Below are positions 8,016 through 18,300 of a stretch of 64,000 nt of DNA, piece by piece (the stretch's first letter is position 1; each line of letters starts with the position of its first letter). The stretch comes from Pseudomonas cuatrocienegasensis (GTDB lineage: Bacteria; Pseudomonadota; Gammaproteobacteria; Pseudomonadales; Pseudomonadaceae), in the NCBI RefSeq assembly GCF_900110925.1, contig NZ_FOFP01000008.1, positions 142,211 through 206,210 of the forward strand, in the 5' to 3' direction. A program made the position numbers and the translations under genes. Below the pieces are notes generated by a model. It worked only from the letters and a program-made list of their open reading frames with translations, was not told where the DNA came from and searched no databases.

Positions 8016-9683
8016 TTACTGCGCCAGTTTCTTGTGGCGGACCCGGTGTGGCTGGGCCGCTGCCTCGCCCAGACGTTTCTTGCGATCGGCTTCGTACTCG
8101 GTGTAGTTGCCCTCGAAAAACACTGCCTGCGAATCATCTTCGTAGGCCAGGATGTGCGTTGCCACGCGGTCGAGGAACCAGCGATCGTGAGAGATCACAA
8201 TGGCGGCGCCGGGGAAGTCGAGCAACGCTTCTTCAAGCGAGCGCAGGGTTTCCACGTCGAGGTCGTTGGACGGTTCGTCGAGCAGCAGCACGTTGGCGCC
8301 CTCTTTCAGGGTCAGCGCCAGGTGCAGACGCCCGCGCTCACCACCGGAGAGGTCCTTGACGAACTTCTGCTGGTCACCGCCCTTGAAGTTGAAGCGACCG
8401 ACATAGGTGCGCGAGGGGATTTCATAGTTGCCGATGCGGATCTGGTCGGAACCGTCGGAAATCATCTCGAACACGGTCTTGTTGCCATCGAGGTCGTCAC
8501 GGCTCTGATCCACGCAAGCAAGCTGCACGGTATCGCCGACTTCGATGCTGCCCGAATCCGGCTGCTCCTTGCCCATCAGCATGCGGAACAGGGTCGACTT
8601 ACCGGCACCGTTACCGCCGATCACGCCGACGATGGCGCCCTTGGGCATGGCGAACGACAGGTTGTCGATCAGCACACGGTCGCCATAGCCTTTGCAGACG
8701 TTCTTGAATTCGATGACCTTATCACCCAGACGCGGGCCGGCCGGGATATAGATCTCGTTGGTTTCCGAACGCTTCTGGAATTCCTGGGATTGCATTTCCT
8801 CGAAGCGCTGCAAGCGCGCCTTGGATTTCGACTGGCGGGCCTTGGCGCCTTTGCGCACCCACTCCAGTTCTTCCTTCATGGCCTTTTCGTGGGCCGACTG
8901 TTGCTTGGATTCGGCGGCCAGACGGTCGGACTTGGCTTCCAGCCAGCCGGAATAGTTACCCTCGTACGGGATACCCGCACCGCGGTCGAGCTCGAGTATC
9001 CAGCCGGCGACGTTATCCAAGAAGTAACGGTCGTGGGTAATGGCGACCACGGTGCCCGGGAAATCGTGGAGGAAGTGCTCCAGCCAGGCGACGGAGTCAG
9101 CATCCAGGTGGTTGGTTGGCTCATCGAGCAGCAGCATGTCGGGGGCCGACAGCAGCAGACGGCACAGCGCCACGCGGCGTTTCTCACCGCCGGAGAGCAC
9201 GGCCACCTTGGCGTCCCAGGCCGGCAGACGCAGGGCGTCGGCAGCCACTTCCAGCTGGCGCTCCAGGTTATGCCCATCGCTGGCCTGCAGGATGGCTTCA
9301 AGCTTGGCCTGCTCGGCAGCCAGCTTGTCGAAATCGGCATCCGGCTCGGCGTAGGCGGCGTAGACCTGGTCGAGGCGCGCCTGGGCGTCCTTGATCACGC
9401 TGACCGCTTCTTCCACCACTTCGCGCACGGTCTTGTTCGGGTCGAGCTGCGGCTCCTGGGGCAGGTAGCCGACATTCAGCTCCGGCATCGGACGGGCTTC
9501 ACCGTCGAACTCGGTATCGACCCCGGCCATGATTTTCAGCAGGGTGGATTTACCCGAACCGTTGAGGCCGAGCACGCCGATCTTGGCGCCCGGAAAGAAC
9601 GACAGGGAGATGTTCTTGAGGATTTCCCGCTTCGGCGGCACTACTTTGCTCAGCCGATGCATGGTGTAGACGTATTGAGCCAT
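8016..9683 (-). CDS. ettA: EttA, energy-dependent translational throttle (ABC-F ATPase)
   Basis: 555 aa from ATG 9683 (MAQYVYTMHRLSKVVPPKRE), the standard EttA length and N-terminus. Two ABC modules have Walker A motifs GLNGSGKST (39-47) and GGNGAGKST, and signature sequences LSGGEKRRVAL and LSGGERGRLHL. They are joined by the charged P-site tRNA interaction linker (RQSKSKARLQRFEEM). There are no transmembrane segments. EttA binds the ribosomal E site and gates the first peptide bond according to the ADP/ATP ratio. An upstream in-frame extension is open, but lacks the conserved sequence and is rejected. Single-gene transcript with its own terminator. Confidence 0.96.
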   Translation of the reverse strand: MAQYVYTMHRLSKVVPPKREILKNISLSFFPGAKIGVLGLNGSGKSTLLKIMAGVDTEFDGEARPMPELNVGYLPQEPQLDPNKTVREVVEEAVSVIKDAQARLDQVYAAYAEPDADFDKLAAEQAKLEAILQASDGHNLERQLEVAADALRLPAWDAKVAVLSGGEKRRVALCRLLLSAPDMLLLDEPTNHLDADSVAWLEHFLHDFPGTVVAITHDRYFLDNVAGWILELDRGAGIPYEGNYSGWLEAKSDRLAAESKQQSAHEKAMKEELEWVRKGAKARQSKSKARLQRFEEMQSQEFQKRSETNEIYIPAGPRLGDKVIEFKNVCKGYGDRVLIDNLSFAMPKGAIVGVIGGNGAGKSTLFRMLMGKEQPDSGSIEVGDTVQLACVDQSRDDLDGNKTVFEMISDGSDQIRIGNYEIPSRTYVGRFNFKGGDQQKFVKDLSGGERGRLHLALTLKEGANVLLLDEPSNDLDVETLRSLEEALLDFPGAAIVISHDRWFLDRVATHILAYEDDSQAVFFEGNYTEYEADRKKRLGEAAAQPHRVRHKKLAQ

Positions 9684-9884
9684 GGATAACCTTGGTTCTA
9701 GACAGGGTATGAGAGAAGGCGCCGCAGGCAGTCGCACATGCAGTGCGAAAGGCAGTCGAGGGCGCTGGGCAGGCAACGGGAATGCCCCGCCGCCGCAAGG
9801 CGCGCAAACCCTTGCGCGCATGCCGGCAAAGCTACCGGAATGCGCTGCACAGGGCAAACGTCAGCCGATGCCTGCGCGCAGACC

Positions 9885-10679
9885 CTACGCCCCGGTAACG
9901 CCGCCGTTGCGCTCCGTCCAGGTCGCCAGAAAGCTCTGCAGCAGCGGCGACTGCGGTGCGCCAAACAGCGCCGAGGGCGGCCCCTGTTCTTCGATCAGGC
10001 CATTGGCCAGGAAGACCACCTTGTCAGCGACCTGGGCCGCGAAGCCCATTTCATGGGTGACCACCACCATGGTCATACCCTCATCCGCCAGGGCGCGCAT
10101 GACCTTGAGCACCTCGCCCACCAATTCCGGATCGAGTGCCGAGGTGGGCTCATCGAACAGCATGATCTTCGGTTCACGCCCCAGGGCCCGGGCAATCGCC
10201 ACACGTTGTTGCTGCCCACCGGACAGGGTGGCGGGATAGGCGTCGGCCTTGTGCGCCATGCCGACCTTGCCCAGAACGGCCAGGGCCTTGTCCCGGGCCT
10301 GCGCCCGGTCCATGCCAGCGACCAGGCGCAGGGGTGCCATGACGTTTTCCAGCACGGTCTTGTGCGGCCACAGGTTGAACTGCTGGAACACCATGACCAC
10401 ATTGGCCAGGTCCTGCTGCACCACCCGTTCGGGCAGGCGGATAAAGTTGCCGTGTGGGTCGGCGCCGTAGCCGATCATCCGCCCCTGCACCAGCACCTCA
10501 CCACTGTCGTAGTGCTCGAGAAAATCGATGCAGCGCAGCAGCGTGCTCTTGCCCGAACCGGACCCGCCGATGATGCACACCACCTCCCCCGCGTTCACCT
10601 CCAGGCTGATGCCCTTGAGCACGAGGTTGTCGGCAAAGCGCTTGGTCACGTCAATCAGCTTGATGATCGGGTTGTTCAT
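9885..10679 (-). CDS. Amino-acid-type ABC transporter ATPase (GlnQ/HisP family)
   Basis: 264 aa with Walker A GGSGSGKST, Q-loop VFQQFNLWPHKTVLEN, signature LSGGQQQRVAIARAL, Walker B IMLFDEPTSALDPE and switch His in VTHEMGFA. The insert after the Walker A strand (HGNFIRLPERVVQQDL) is typical of HisP/ArtP-like subunits for basic amino acids and opines. Last gene of a transcription unit running speB-like hydrolase, two permeases, ATPase, with the binding protein just upstream. The substrate is probably a guanidino or basic amino compound, inferred from the adjacent ureohydrolase. Confidence 0.9.
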   Translation of the reverse strand: MNNPIIKLIDVTKRFADNLVLKGISLEVNAGEVVCIIGGSGSGKSTLLRCIDFLEHYDSGEVLVQGRMIGYGADPHGNFIRLPERVVQQDLANVVMVFQQFNLWPHKTVLENVMAPLRLVAGMDRAQARDKALAVLGKVGMAHKADAYPATLSGGQQQRVAIARALGREPKIMLFDEPTSALDPELVGEVLKVMRALADEGMTMVVVTHEMGFAAQVADKVVFLANGLIEEQGPPSALFGAPQSPLLQSFLATWTERNGGVTGA

Positions 10680-10694
10680 CTTGCGCAGGGCTCC

Positions 10695-11354
10695 TCAGGG
10701 TCGGGCGCTGTAGCGGCTGGTGCGCCGTTCCAGCAGGCGCGCGGCACGGGCCAACGCAAAGGTGATGAGCCAGTAGCTCAGGCCCAGGAACAGGTAGGGT
10801 TCGATAAAGCTGAAGGTCTCGGTAGACATGCGGCTGGCGGCGCTCAGCATTTCCGGCACGGTAATCACCGACAGGATCGCCGACTCCTTCACCAGCAAAA
10901 TGGTCTGGTTGACCACGGCAGGCAGGATCAGCCCCAGCATCTGTGGCAACTTCACTTGGGTGAGGATCTGCCAGCGGGAAAACCCGAGGTCGCGCGCAGC
11001 TTCGATCTGCCCCCGCGCGATGCTGAGAAAGCCACTGCGATAGATCTCGGCAAAATAGGCTGCGCTATACATGCCCAGACCGACCACGCCAACCTGCAAC
11101 GCGCTGAGCTCGATGCCGACAAAGGGGCCGCCGTAGAACACCAGGTAGATCTGCACCAGCAGCGGCGTCCCGCGAAACAGGGTGATATAGAGCTGGTACA
11201 GCGCCCGGCTCAACGGGTTATTCAACTGACCCAACAGGCACAACAGCAGCCCCCAGAGCAGACCGATCAACAGGGCGCCGAAGCTCACCGCCAGGGTGAA
11301 GAACAGGCCGCGCAGCAGCAGGGGGCCGTAGTCCACATATAGATGTAGGTTCAT
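10695..11354 (-). CDS. Amino-acid ABC transporter permease (HisM/HisQ family)
   Basis: 219 aa, about five hydrophobic segments. The EAA loop (EAARDLGFSRWQILTQVKLPQ) contacts the ATPase. Typical of the His/Glu/Gln/Arg/opine permease family, which forms heterodimers with a second permease; the paralogous partner is encoded at 11364. It starts at ATG 11354, 9 bases after the stop of the partner. Confidence 0.9.
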   Translation of the reverse strand: MNLHLYVDYGPLLLRGLFFTLAVSFGALLIGLLWGLLLCLLGQLNNPLSRALYQLYITLFRGTPLLVQIYLVFYGGPFVGIELSALQVGVVGLGMYSAAYFAEIYRSGFLSIARGQIEAARDLGFSRWQILTQVKLPQMLGLILPAVVNQTILLVKESAILSVITVPEMLSAASRMSTETFSFIEPYLFLGLSYWLITFALARAARLLERRTSRYSARP

Positions 11355-11363
11355 CGCTGGCCC

Positions 11364-12014
11364 CTATGCATGGCGCAGCCGCCGTTCGAGGTACCGGCCC
11401 GCCTGGCTGACCGTCAGGGTCAGCAGCAGGTAGAGCAGCCCGGCCGCGAGAAAGAACTCGATCGGCCGATAGGTGGTAGACGAATAGGTATGCGCCACGC
11501 GCATCAACTCGGTGACGGCGATGGTGGACACCAGCGAGGAGTTCTTGATGATGTCGATGGTCTCGTTGACCAGCGCTGGAATGGTCGCCCGCAGCACCTG
11601 CGGCAGCTGGACATAACGCAACACCTGCCAGCGCGTGTAGCCGATGTCCCAGGCCGCCTCGGTCTGCCCGGGCGGCAGAGTGGCGAAGCCACCACGCAGA
11701 ATCTCGGCCTGCGAGGCACCGCTGTTGAGCGCCAGGGCGATGATCGCGGCCAGCAGCGCCGGCAGTTGCACACCGATCAGCGGCAACATGAAGAAGATCA
11801 CCGCCAGCTGTACCAGCAGCGGCGTACCGCGCAGGGCACTGATATACACAGCGGCCAAGGCGCGCCACAGGCGATGGGAGGAGACTCGCGCGATCGCCGC
11901 CAGCACGCCGATGACCAAGCCCAGAACAATCGCCAGCGCGGAAATCCAGGCGGTCATCCACAGGCCGTGCAGCAAGGCACCGCGATAGTCGAGCACCACC
12001 GTCATGTCGAACAT
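11364..12014 (-). CDS. Amino-acid ABC transporter permease (partner subunit)
   Basis: 216 aa from ATG 12014 (MFDMTVVLDYRGALLHGLW), two bases after the hydrolase stop codon, so translation is very likely coupled. It has the same family features as its neighbour, with the EAA loop EAAWDIGYTRWQVLRYVQLPQ. A longer open frame reaches back into the hydrolase gene but only in a different frame, so the later ATG is chosen. With the 10695 gene it would form the membrane channel. Confidence 0.9.
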   Translation of the reverse strand: MFDMTVVLDYRGALLHGLWMTAWISALAIVLGLVIGVLAAIARVSSHRLWRALAAVYISALRGTPLLVQLAVIFFMLPLIGVQLPALLAAIIALALNSGASQAEILRGGFATLPPGQTEAAWDIGYTRWQVLRYVQLPQVLRATIPALVNETIDIIKNSSLVSTIAVTELMRVAHTYSSTTYRPIEFFLAAGLLYLLLTLTVSQAGRYLERRLRHA

Positions 12015-12016
12015 GC

Positions 12017-12970
12017 TTAGGCCTCGCGTGAGGTCTGCCGCCGCTGCCAGGCCAGGGCACTGACGCAGAGCAACTCGAACAGCAGGGTGGCGCCGACCAG
12101 GGCCGTGTTGCCGCTCGGGTCGAACGGCGGCGACACCTCCACCACGTCGGCGCCAATGATGTCCAGATCGCCCAGGGCGCGGATCATCTGTTGCGCCTCG
12201 AAAGGCGTGAAGCCACCGATTTCCGGGGTGCCCGTACCCGGCGCATAGGCGGGGTCGAGCCCATCCACATCGAAGGTGACATAGACCGGAGCATCGCCCA
12301 CCACCCGGTGAATCTCCTCGATCACCGCACTGAGGCCCAGTTGGTAGAACTCTTCGATGCTGATGACGCGCATACCGCTGTCGTAGCTGAACTTCCAGAT
12401 ATCGCGGTCGGTGACCCCGCCACGGATGCCGATCTGAATGGTCTTCAGCGGGTCGATAAGGCCCTCCTCGGCCGCCACCTTGAACGGCGAGCCGTGATGG
12501 AAACGCGAGCCCAGGTAGAAATCGCCGGTATCGCAATGGGCATCGAAATGCACCAGCGCCACGGGGCCATCCTTGGCCAGGGCACGCAGCACCGGCAGGG
12601 TCACCGAATGATCGCCGCCCACCGACAAGGGCACGATACCCGCGGCGCACAGCGGCTCGTAAAAGGCCTGGATGGCGCTGTGCGCTGCGGTGAGCTCGAA
12701 CGGACTTTCCGGGGTCGCATCGCCGACATCGGCCACCCGGCACAGCTCGAAGGGGGCAACGCCAGTGGCCTGGTTGATGATGCGCATCAGGCTCGACTGG
12801 TTGCGCACCTCACGCGGGCCATGGCGCGCGCCTGGGCGGTTGGTCACACCGCCGTCGAAAGGAATGCCGACCAGGGCGATATCCACCTCCGCCAACGTCG
12901 GGCTGTACGGAGTACGCATAAAGGTGGCGATCCCGGTGTAGCGCGGCTGGGTCTTGGGGTCTTGGGGCAT
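12017..12970 (-). CDS. Agmatinase / guanidino-acid hydrolase (ureohydrolase family)
   Basis: 317 aa, starting at ATG 12970 behind a GGAG. It releases urea from a guanidino substrate using two Mn ions: all ligands are visible (His121 in GGDHS; Asp143, His145 and Asp147 in DAHCD; Asp234 and Asp236 in DVDGLD). The sequence PFDGGVTNRPGARHGPREVR near residue 38 resembles guanidinopropionase (GpuA) more than E. coli SpeB, so agmatine, 3-guanidinopropionate and 4-guanidinobutyrate are all candidates. Direct linkage to an amino-acid ABC importer and a LysR regulator suggests catabolism of an imported compound rather than polyamine biosynthesis. No symbol is given because the substrate is open. Confidence 0.85.
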   Translation of the reverse strand: MPQDPKTQPRYTGIATFMRTPYSPTLAEVDIALVGIPFDGGVTNRPGARHGPREVRNQSSLMRIINQATGVAPFELCRVADVGDATPESPFELTAAHSAIQAFYEPLCAAGIVPLSVGGDHSVTLPVLRALAKDGPVALVHFDAHCDTGDFYLGSRFHHGSPFKVAAEEGLIDPLKTIQIGIRGGVTDRDIWKFSYDSGMRVISIEEFYQLGLSAVIEEIHRVVGDAPVYVTFDVDGLDPAYAPGTGTPEIGGFTPFEAQQMIRALGDLDIIGADVVEVSPPFDPSGNTALVGATLLFELLCVSALAWQRRQTSREA

Positions 12971-13044
12971 GATGTCTCCAGCGGCGCTGCCGCATTGCAG
13001 TCGAGTGCACGCCTGCGCCTGGCGCAGGCACAGCTAAACAGGGG

Positions 13045-13893
13045 TTAGTTGGCAGGCTCGGGCAAGACGCCTTGTGGCACCTCCATGGTGAAACCGAACC
13101 ACTTCATCTGCAGTTCAGCGAGCTTGCCGCTCTGCTGCAGCTTGAGAATGCCGGCATTGAAGAAGGCCACCAGGGACGCCGACTCTGCATCCTTGCGGGC
13201 GGCCCAGGCGTAATAGCTCTTGTCGCCGAAGGGCGGTTGCACGATGGCGAACATCTCCGGGCGCGACTTGACCACCGAGGACAGGTTGGGCAATGCCTGC
13301 GGCACGATGTCCACGCGGCGCGAAGCCAGTGCCGCGTAGGCTTCGTTGTAGTCGGTGAACTCCTTGATCTCCTTCACCGCCTGCCCCTTGCCGGCGAGCA
13401 CCTCGCTCTCGAACTTGCGCACCGCCGTGTACTGGGCCGAGCCGGCCTGCACGCCGATGACCTTGCCGGCCATGTCCTCGGGGCTATTGATGCTGTCATC
13501 ACTCTTGCGCTTGAGGATGGCCACCGACGCATCGGAAATCGGGTTGGTGAAGGCATAAGCATCCAGACGTTGTCGCGTGATCATTAGCGAGGTGACGACA
13601 ATGTCGTAACGCTTGGCCGACAGGCCGGCGAGGATGCTCTGGAACGGCAGGTCCAGTTGCTTGAGCTGAACCCCCGGCAGGTCCTTGAGGATCTCGTCGA
13701 GCATGTCCTTGCCATAACCGACGATCTTGCCGTCTTCGAGCATCTCGAACGGGGCATAGCGCGCCTCGGTGGCGACCACGATCTCACCGCGCGCCTTGAT
13801 CTCATCGAGCAGATCGGCCTGGGCCTGGGTCGCCAGCAACACGCCAGCGATGCACAGCAGTTTTCTCAGGGTAACGAGGGGGGCAGTGGTCAT
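13045..13893 (-). CDS. Periplasmic solute-binding protein of the ABC importer (SBP family 3)
   Basis: 282 aa from ATG 13893 (GGAGAG upstream). Signal peptide LRKLLCIAGVLLATQAQA, then the mature domain opening LLDEIKARGEIVVATEARYAPFE, the hallmark of family 3 amino-acid binding proteins. The segment GYGKDMLDEI and a C-terminal EVPQGVLPEPAN follow. The long open frame that continues upstream to 14991 has no homologous character and overlaps the divergent LysR gene, so it is rejected. First gene of the cassette; the 243-base gap to lysR should hold both promoters. Confidence 0.9.
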   Translation of the reverse strand: MTTAPLVTLRKLLCIAGVLLATQAQADLLDEIKARGEIVVATEARYAPFEMLEDGKIVGYGKDMLDEILKDLPGVQLKQLDLPFQSILAGLSAKRYDIVVTSLMITRQRLDAYAFTNPISDASVAILKRKSDDSINSPEDMAGKVIGVQAGSAQYTAVRKFESEVLAGKGQAVKEIKEFTDYNEAYAALASRRVDIVPQALPNLSSVVKSRPEMFAIVQPPFGDKSYYAWAARKDAESASLVAFFNAGILKLQQSGKLAELQMKWFGFTMEVPQGVLPEPAN

Positions 13894-14136
13894 CTTCGAA
13901 CTCTCCGGCGACGCGCTTGATGGGTAAAAGGCTGATTCCATCGTGGCGCAGCGGTGAGTCGTCCAACAAACGTGATCTGCTAATCCGCGCACATAAGCTG
14001 TGCTAATGCACCATTTCGAGTCACGCCCTGCCACAGACTCACACCCAAACCTGCCACAAGCCGTGGCCTGGCCGTTTGGCACGCTGCATGCCTTGTCTGT
14101 CAGGCCGCCGCATTTTTGGATTAACCAGGAGCTCGT

Positions 14137-15093
14137 GTGTCCATTCGCCTTCCACCGCTCGAATCCTTGCGCTACTTCGAAGCCGCTGCGCGCCACCTGA
14201 GCTTTACCCTGGCCGCCGACGAGCTGTGCATCTCGCAAAGCGCCGTGAGCCAGCAAGTCATCCAGCTGGAGCAACGCCTGGGCTGCAAACTGTTCGAGCG
14301 CCGCCCTCGCCACCTGCTGCTGACCACACCCGGCATACAGCTCTACCCAGCGGTGCGCGCAGCCCTGGGCCTGCTCAGCGAAACCCTGGGGGCAATCGAG
14401 ACCCTTGGCCAGCGCAGCAAACTGACTGTCTACTGCATGCCGTCGTTTGCCAATCGCTGGCTGATGCCACGGCTGCAGGACTTTCATAACAAGCACCCGC
14501 ACATCGACCTGCACCTGATTGCCGAATTCAGCGAGCCCAACTTCCATAACGAGATCGTCGATATCGGTATCTGCCATGGCTTCACCGACCAGCAGGCCAC
14601 GGAGCAACGCCTGCTGTTTCGCGACTATGTCTACCCGGTCGTCAGCCCGTCGCTGCAGCACAAGCTGCAACTGAAGGAGCCGGCAGACCTGAGCCGTGCC
14701 GTGCTTCTGCACGACTCGCTGCCCCAGGCGAAGCTCGCCACCTCCTGGCAGAAATGGCTGGGCGAGCGCGGTATTCGTCACCTCGATTGCAGCGGGGGTT
14801 ATCGCTTCAACCAGGCGGACCTGATCGTCGGGGCTGCCCTGAACGACCGCGGGGTTGCCCTTGGCCGGCATGTGCTGGTTGCAGACGAGGTGGCGAGCGG
14901 ACACTTGCTTGCGCTGTTCGACGATGTCGTCGAGGAAGACGGCGTCTATATGGTGTTTCTGAAGAAGAGCGCGCAGCGCCCGCCCCTGCAAGCGTTTTGT
15001 GCCTGGCTGGAAGAACAGGCGCAGATCTTCGAGCGTGACGATGGCAGCGCACCCATGGCTTACCCGGCGCCGGCGCCCAAGCTCCAGGCCTGA
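14137..15093 (+). CDS. LysR-type regulator (GcvA-like), divergent to the importer cassette
   Basis: 318 aa from a GTG start behind AGGAG. Winged-helix DNA-binding domain at residues 1-62 (LRYFEAAARHLSFTLAADEL, SQSAVSQQVIQLEQRLGCKLF), followed by a type 2 periplasmic-binding-like effector domain. Position and orientation make it the likely activator of the divergent binding protein/hydrolase/transporter genes, probably responding to the guanidino substrate; this is inference from arrangement. The P. aeruginosa guanidinobutyrase gene gbuA is likewise next to a LysR gene. Confidence 0.88.
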   Translation: MSIRLPPLESLRYFEAAARHLSFTLAADELCISQSAVSQQVIQLEQRLGCKLFERRPRHLLLTTPGIQLYPAVRAALGLLSETLGAIETLGQRSKLTVYCMPSFANRWLMPRLQDFHNKHPHIDLHLIAEFSEPNFHNEIVDIGICHGFTDQQATEQRLLFRDYVYPVVSPSLQHKLQLKEPADLSRAVLLHDSLPQAKLATSWQKWLGERGIRHLDCSGGYRFNQADLIVGAALNDRGVALGRHVLVADEVASGHLLALFDDVVEEDGVYMVFLKKSAQRPPLQAFCAWLEEQAQIFERDDGSAPMAYPAPAPKLQA

Positions 15094-15273
15094 TGGCTCA
15101 TCGTGCGAGCAGCAGATGAGTAGGCAAAATGGTGGTCATATAACAGTTGAGGCCGGCGGATAATCGCGGCCCTTGGCAAGAGCGAGGGCAGCCCTGTACA
15201 GCACAAAAACACGCTTCACCCCAGAGTGCCGCAACCCTGCAAGGTGCATGGCAAACGACGCTCGTCGGCTGCA

Positions 15274-15304
15274 CTAGCACTTTGCCATGGTTATGGCATG
15301 CTAG
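15274..15304. other. Stem-loop in the morA leader
   Basis: CTAGCA-CTT-TGCCAT-GGTT-ATGGCA-TGCTAG can fold into a 12-bp interrupted hairpin 63 bases before the morA start. It has no T-tract, so a terminator is unlikely; a protein-binding palindrome or mRNA structure is possible. The remaining bases from 15094 to 15366 show no gene. Confidence 0.4.
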
Positions 15305-15366
15305 CGCCCCCCTAAACTAGGCCAGCGTAACGCTGCGCCCCAGCTGCAGTAGCCGCAGGATCACCC

Positions 15367-18300
15367 GTGCCGAGCACTACCCAATCTGCCCCCATACAGG
15401 AGTCAAACCGCGCGCGCCCCGGCCTGCTGCGCGGCTCCTACAAAGGCGCGTTGGTGGTACTGGTTCTAGGCATGCTGGCGCTATTGCTCTGGCAGATGCA
15501 GGCGCAGGTTACCCAGCAAGAAGACAACCAGCGTCAATTGAGCCTGGACTTCAGCAGGCAACTGGCTAGCCAGCTCAATTTGCTCATGGCCCTCAAGGCC
15601 AGCCTGGCGAGAACGGTCCTCGAGGCCGAGGCACCTAAGCCTCTCACGGGTGAGGCCGCCACGCGGCTGGTCAAGCGTCTGCGCAGCGTTTACCCAACCC
15701 TCGACAGCCTGGTCTGGGTCGGACCGCGCGGCGGGGCATTGGCCGATACACTTACGCAGGCAGAAGATGCCCGTTATATCGCGGCACTTTATCAGCGCAG
15801 CGGCGACGAACCCTTCCACTATGCCTTCAGCGCCAATGACAAAGGTCGCCTCTACGTCCTTCTCCACGCCTCCGGCACAGCCCCTGCGGCTTACTGGCTC
15901 CTGCGTCTCGATGCCCAGAGCCTGCGTCAGTGGCTGAGCGAGCATTACAGCGGTGCGCAGCCCTGGTTGCTTGAGGACCGCTTTTCGCAACGAGTGGTCA
16001 GCCGCCCGCGCAATGGCGAAGGTGTGGGCGCACCTTCGCTGTCCAGCGTCTTTGCACCACTGACTGCCCAGGACAGCGCCGAAACCATCCAGGTCCTGCC
16101 GCTGCAAGGCAGTGACTGGCAACTGCGCGCGCTGTTCAACGAGCGCAAGGTGCGGGCGCAGATCCTCCCGGAGTTGGCCGGCGAGTTTTTGCTGGTGATT
16201 CTCAGCACAGTGCTCACCTTACTGGCCCTCTACTGCCTGCTGCGTGAACAGCGCGCCCTGCATGCGCTCAATGCGGCCTCACGTCACTCACTGCTCCAGG
16301 CCGCCAGCGCGCTGGGGGTGATCGAAGAATGCGTTCTGGTCACCGATACACGGGGTCAACTCAGCTACCTCAACCCTCAGGCCGAGGCATTGTTCGGCCT
16401 GCGCAACCAGAACCTGCAGAGCTGGCACCTGCTGCAACTGCTGCCTCGTCTCGACCCGCTGCTGCTGCACACCGCCACCCTGCGGGGCGGCGGGGAAAGC
16501 GACCTGGTTGAAATTCGCCAGGACGGGCAGCCGCGCTTGTTCGATATCACCCGCAGCGACCTGGGCGACACCCAGCGCCTGGGGTTCGTCTGGGTGCTGC
16601 GCGACGTGACCGAGGCGCAACACGCTACCCAGGTACTGAAAGAAGCCCGGAGGCGCTATCAGAATATCTTCGAGGACACAGGGATAGCCTTGTGCGTACT
16701 GGACCTGTGCAGCCTGCACCAGTACCTCCAGGAACAGGATATCTATGACAGCAGAGACCTGGGTCAGTGGCTGCAGACTCACCCCAACGGCCAGGATGAA
16801 CTGGTACAGCGCATGGTCTTCACCGAGGCCAACCAGATGGCCTTGCGCCTGCTGGGCGTACACGACGCCGAACAGGTCAAACGCTACTTGCTGCGTGCCG
16901 GCTCACTGCGCAGCAACGGTTTCCGTGCCCAGGTCCTGAACGCCTTGCTGGAAGGCAATAGTCAGATCGAACTGGAGACCCGGATCAGCAACGCCCATGG
17001 TCAGGAACGCCATCTGTGGCTGGTCATGCGCCTGCCGGAAAGTGCCCACGACCTGCGCGCAGTGACCCTGAGCCTCAGCGACATCACCAGCCGCAAGCGC
17101 ATCGAACTGTCGCTGACCGAGCGCGAACGCTTCTGGGCCGAGGTGGTACGCGCCGTGCCCGACACCCTCTATGTCCACGACATCAGTGGCCAGCGCGTGC
17201 TGTTCAGCAACCATCACCTGGGCCTTCAGCTGGGCTACAGCAGCACTGAGCTCAAGCAGATGGGCAACAGTTTCTGGGAGAAACTGCTGCACCCGGACGA
17301 CAGCGACTATTACTGGCGCATCCGCAACCTGCAGAAAGTCGTCGGCAACGGCACCCTGCTCGAGTCGGTGTTGCGCTGGCGTCACAGGAACGGCGAATGG
17401 CGCTGGTTCAGCATCCGTGAACAGGCCCTGTCGCGCGACGCCAATGGCCGGGTCGAACGCCTGATCGGCGTGGCCAAGGACATCACCGAGCAGATCGAGC
17501 GCAGCGAATCGTTGCGCGACAGCGAACAGCGCTACCGCCTGCTCGCCGAAAGCACCAGCGACGTGATCTTTTCCACCGACCCCGAGCTGCGCCTCAACTA
17601 CGTCAGCCCGTCGGTCGAAAGCGCCCTCGGTTACACCCCTGAATGGGTGCTGATCAATGGCTTCGCAGGCATGGCCAGCAACCCCGCACAACTCACCGGC
17701 CTGTATGCCCTGCTCGAACGCATCCGCCATGCGCTGGGTAACCCGGCGCAAATGCGCGCCCTGCGCGAGGGCCTGGAGCCGCAACTGTTCGTCTTCGACT
17801 GCATGCGTGGCGATGACCGCAAGATCCCTGTCGACCTGCGCCTGATCCCCATGTGGGACGATATCGGTCGCTTCGAAGGGTTGCTCGGCGTTGGCCGTGA
17901 CATCAGCCAGCAGCGCCGCGCCGAAAAAGAACTGCGCATGGCCGCCACGGTATTCGAGCACTCGACCGCCGCAATTCTGGTCACCGACCCGGCCGGCTAT
18001 ATCGTGCAGGTCAACGAGGCATTCAGCCGTGTCAGCGGCTACAGCGCCGCCGAGGTCCTCGATCAGCGTCCCGGCCTGCTCACGGCCGATCGTCAGCAGG
18101 CGACGCACCTGAAATTTATCGTCGGCCAGCTCAACCAGAGCGGCAGCTGGGAGGGTGAGGTCTGGTTGAAACGACGCAGTGGCGAGAACTTCCCGGCCTG
18201 GGTCGGCATCACCGCGGTACAGGACGAAGAAGGCGACCTGGTCAGCTACGTGTGCTTCTTCAGCGATATCAGCGAGCGCAAGGCCAGTGAGCAGCGCATT

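Noticed and set aside
9684..9884. Regulatory RNA in the ettA upstream gap
   Set aside because: Several short GC-rich inverted repeats occur, but no clear promoter-terminator pair; nothing can be supported.
13894..14991. N-terminal extension of the binding protein to a 648-residue protein
   Set aside because: The signal peptide and Shine-Dalgarno mark the start at 13893; the extension is antisense to lysR.
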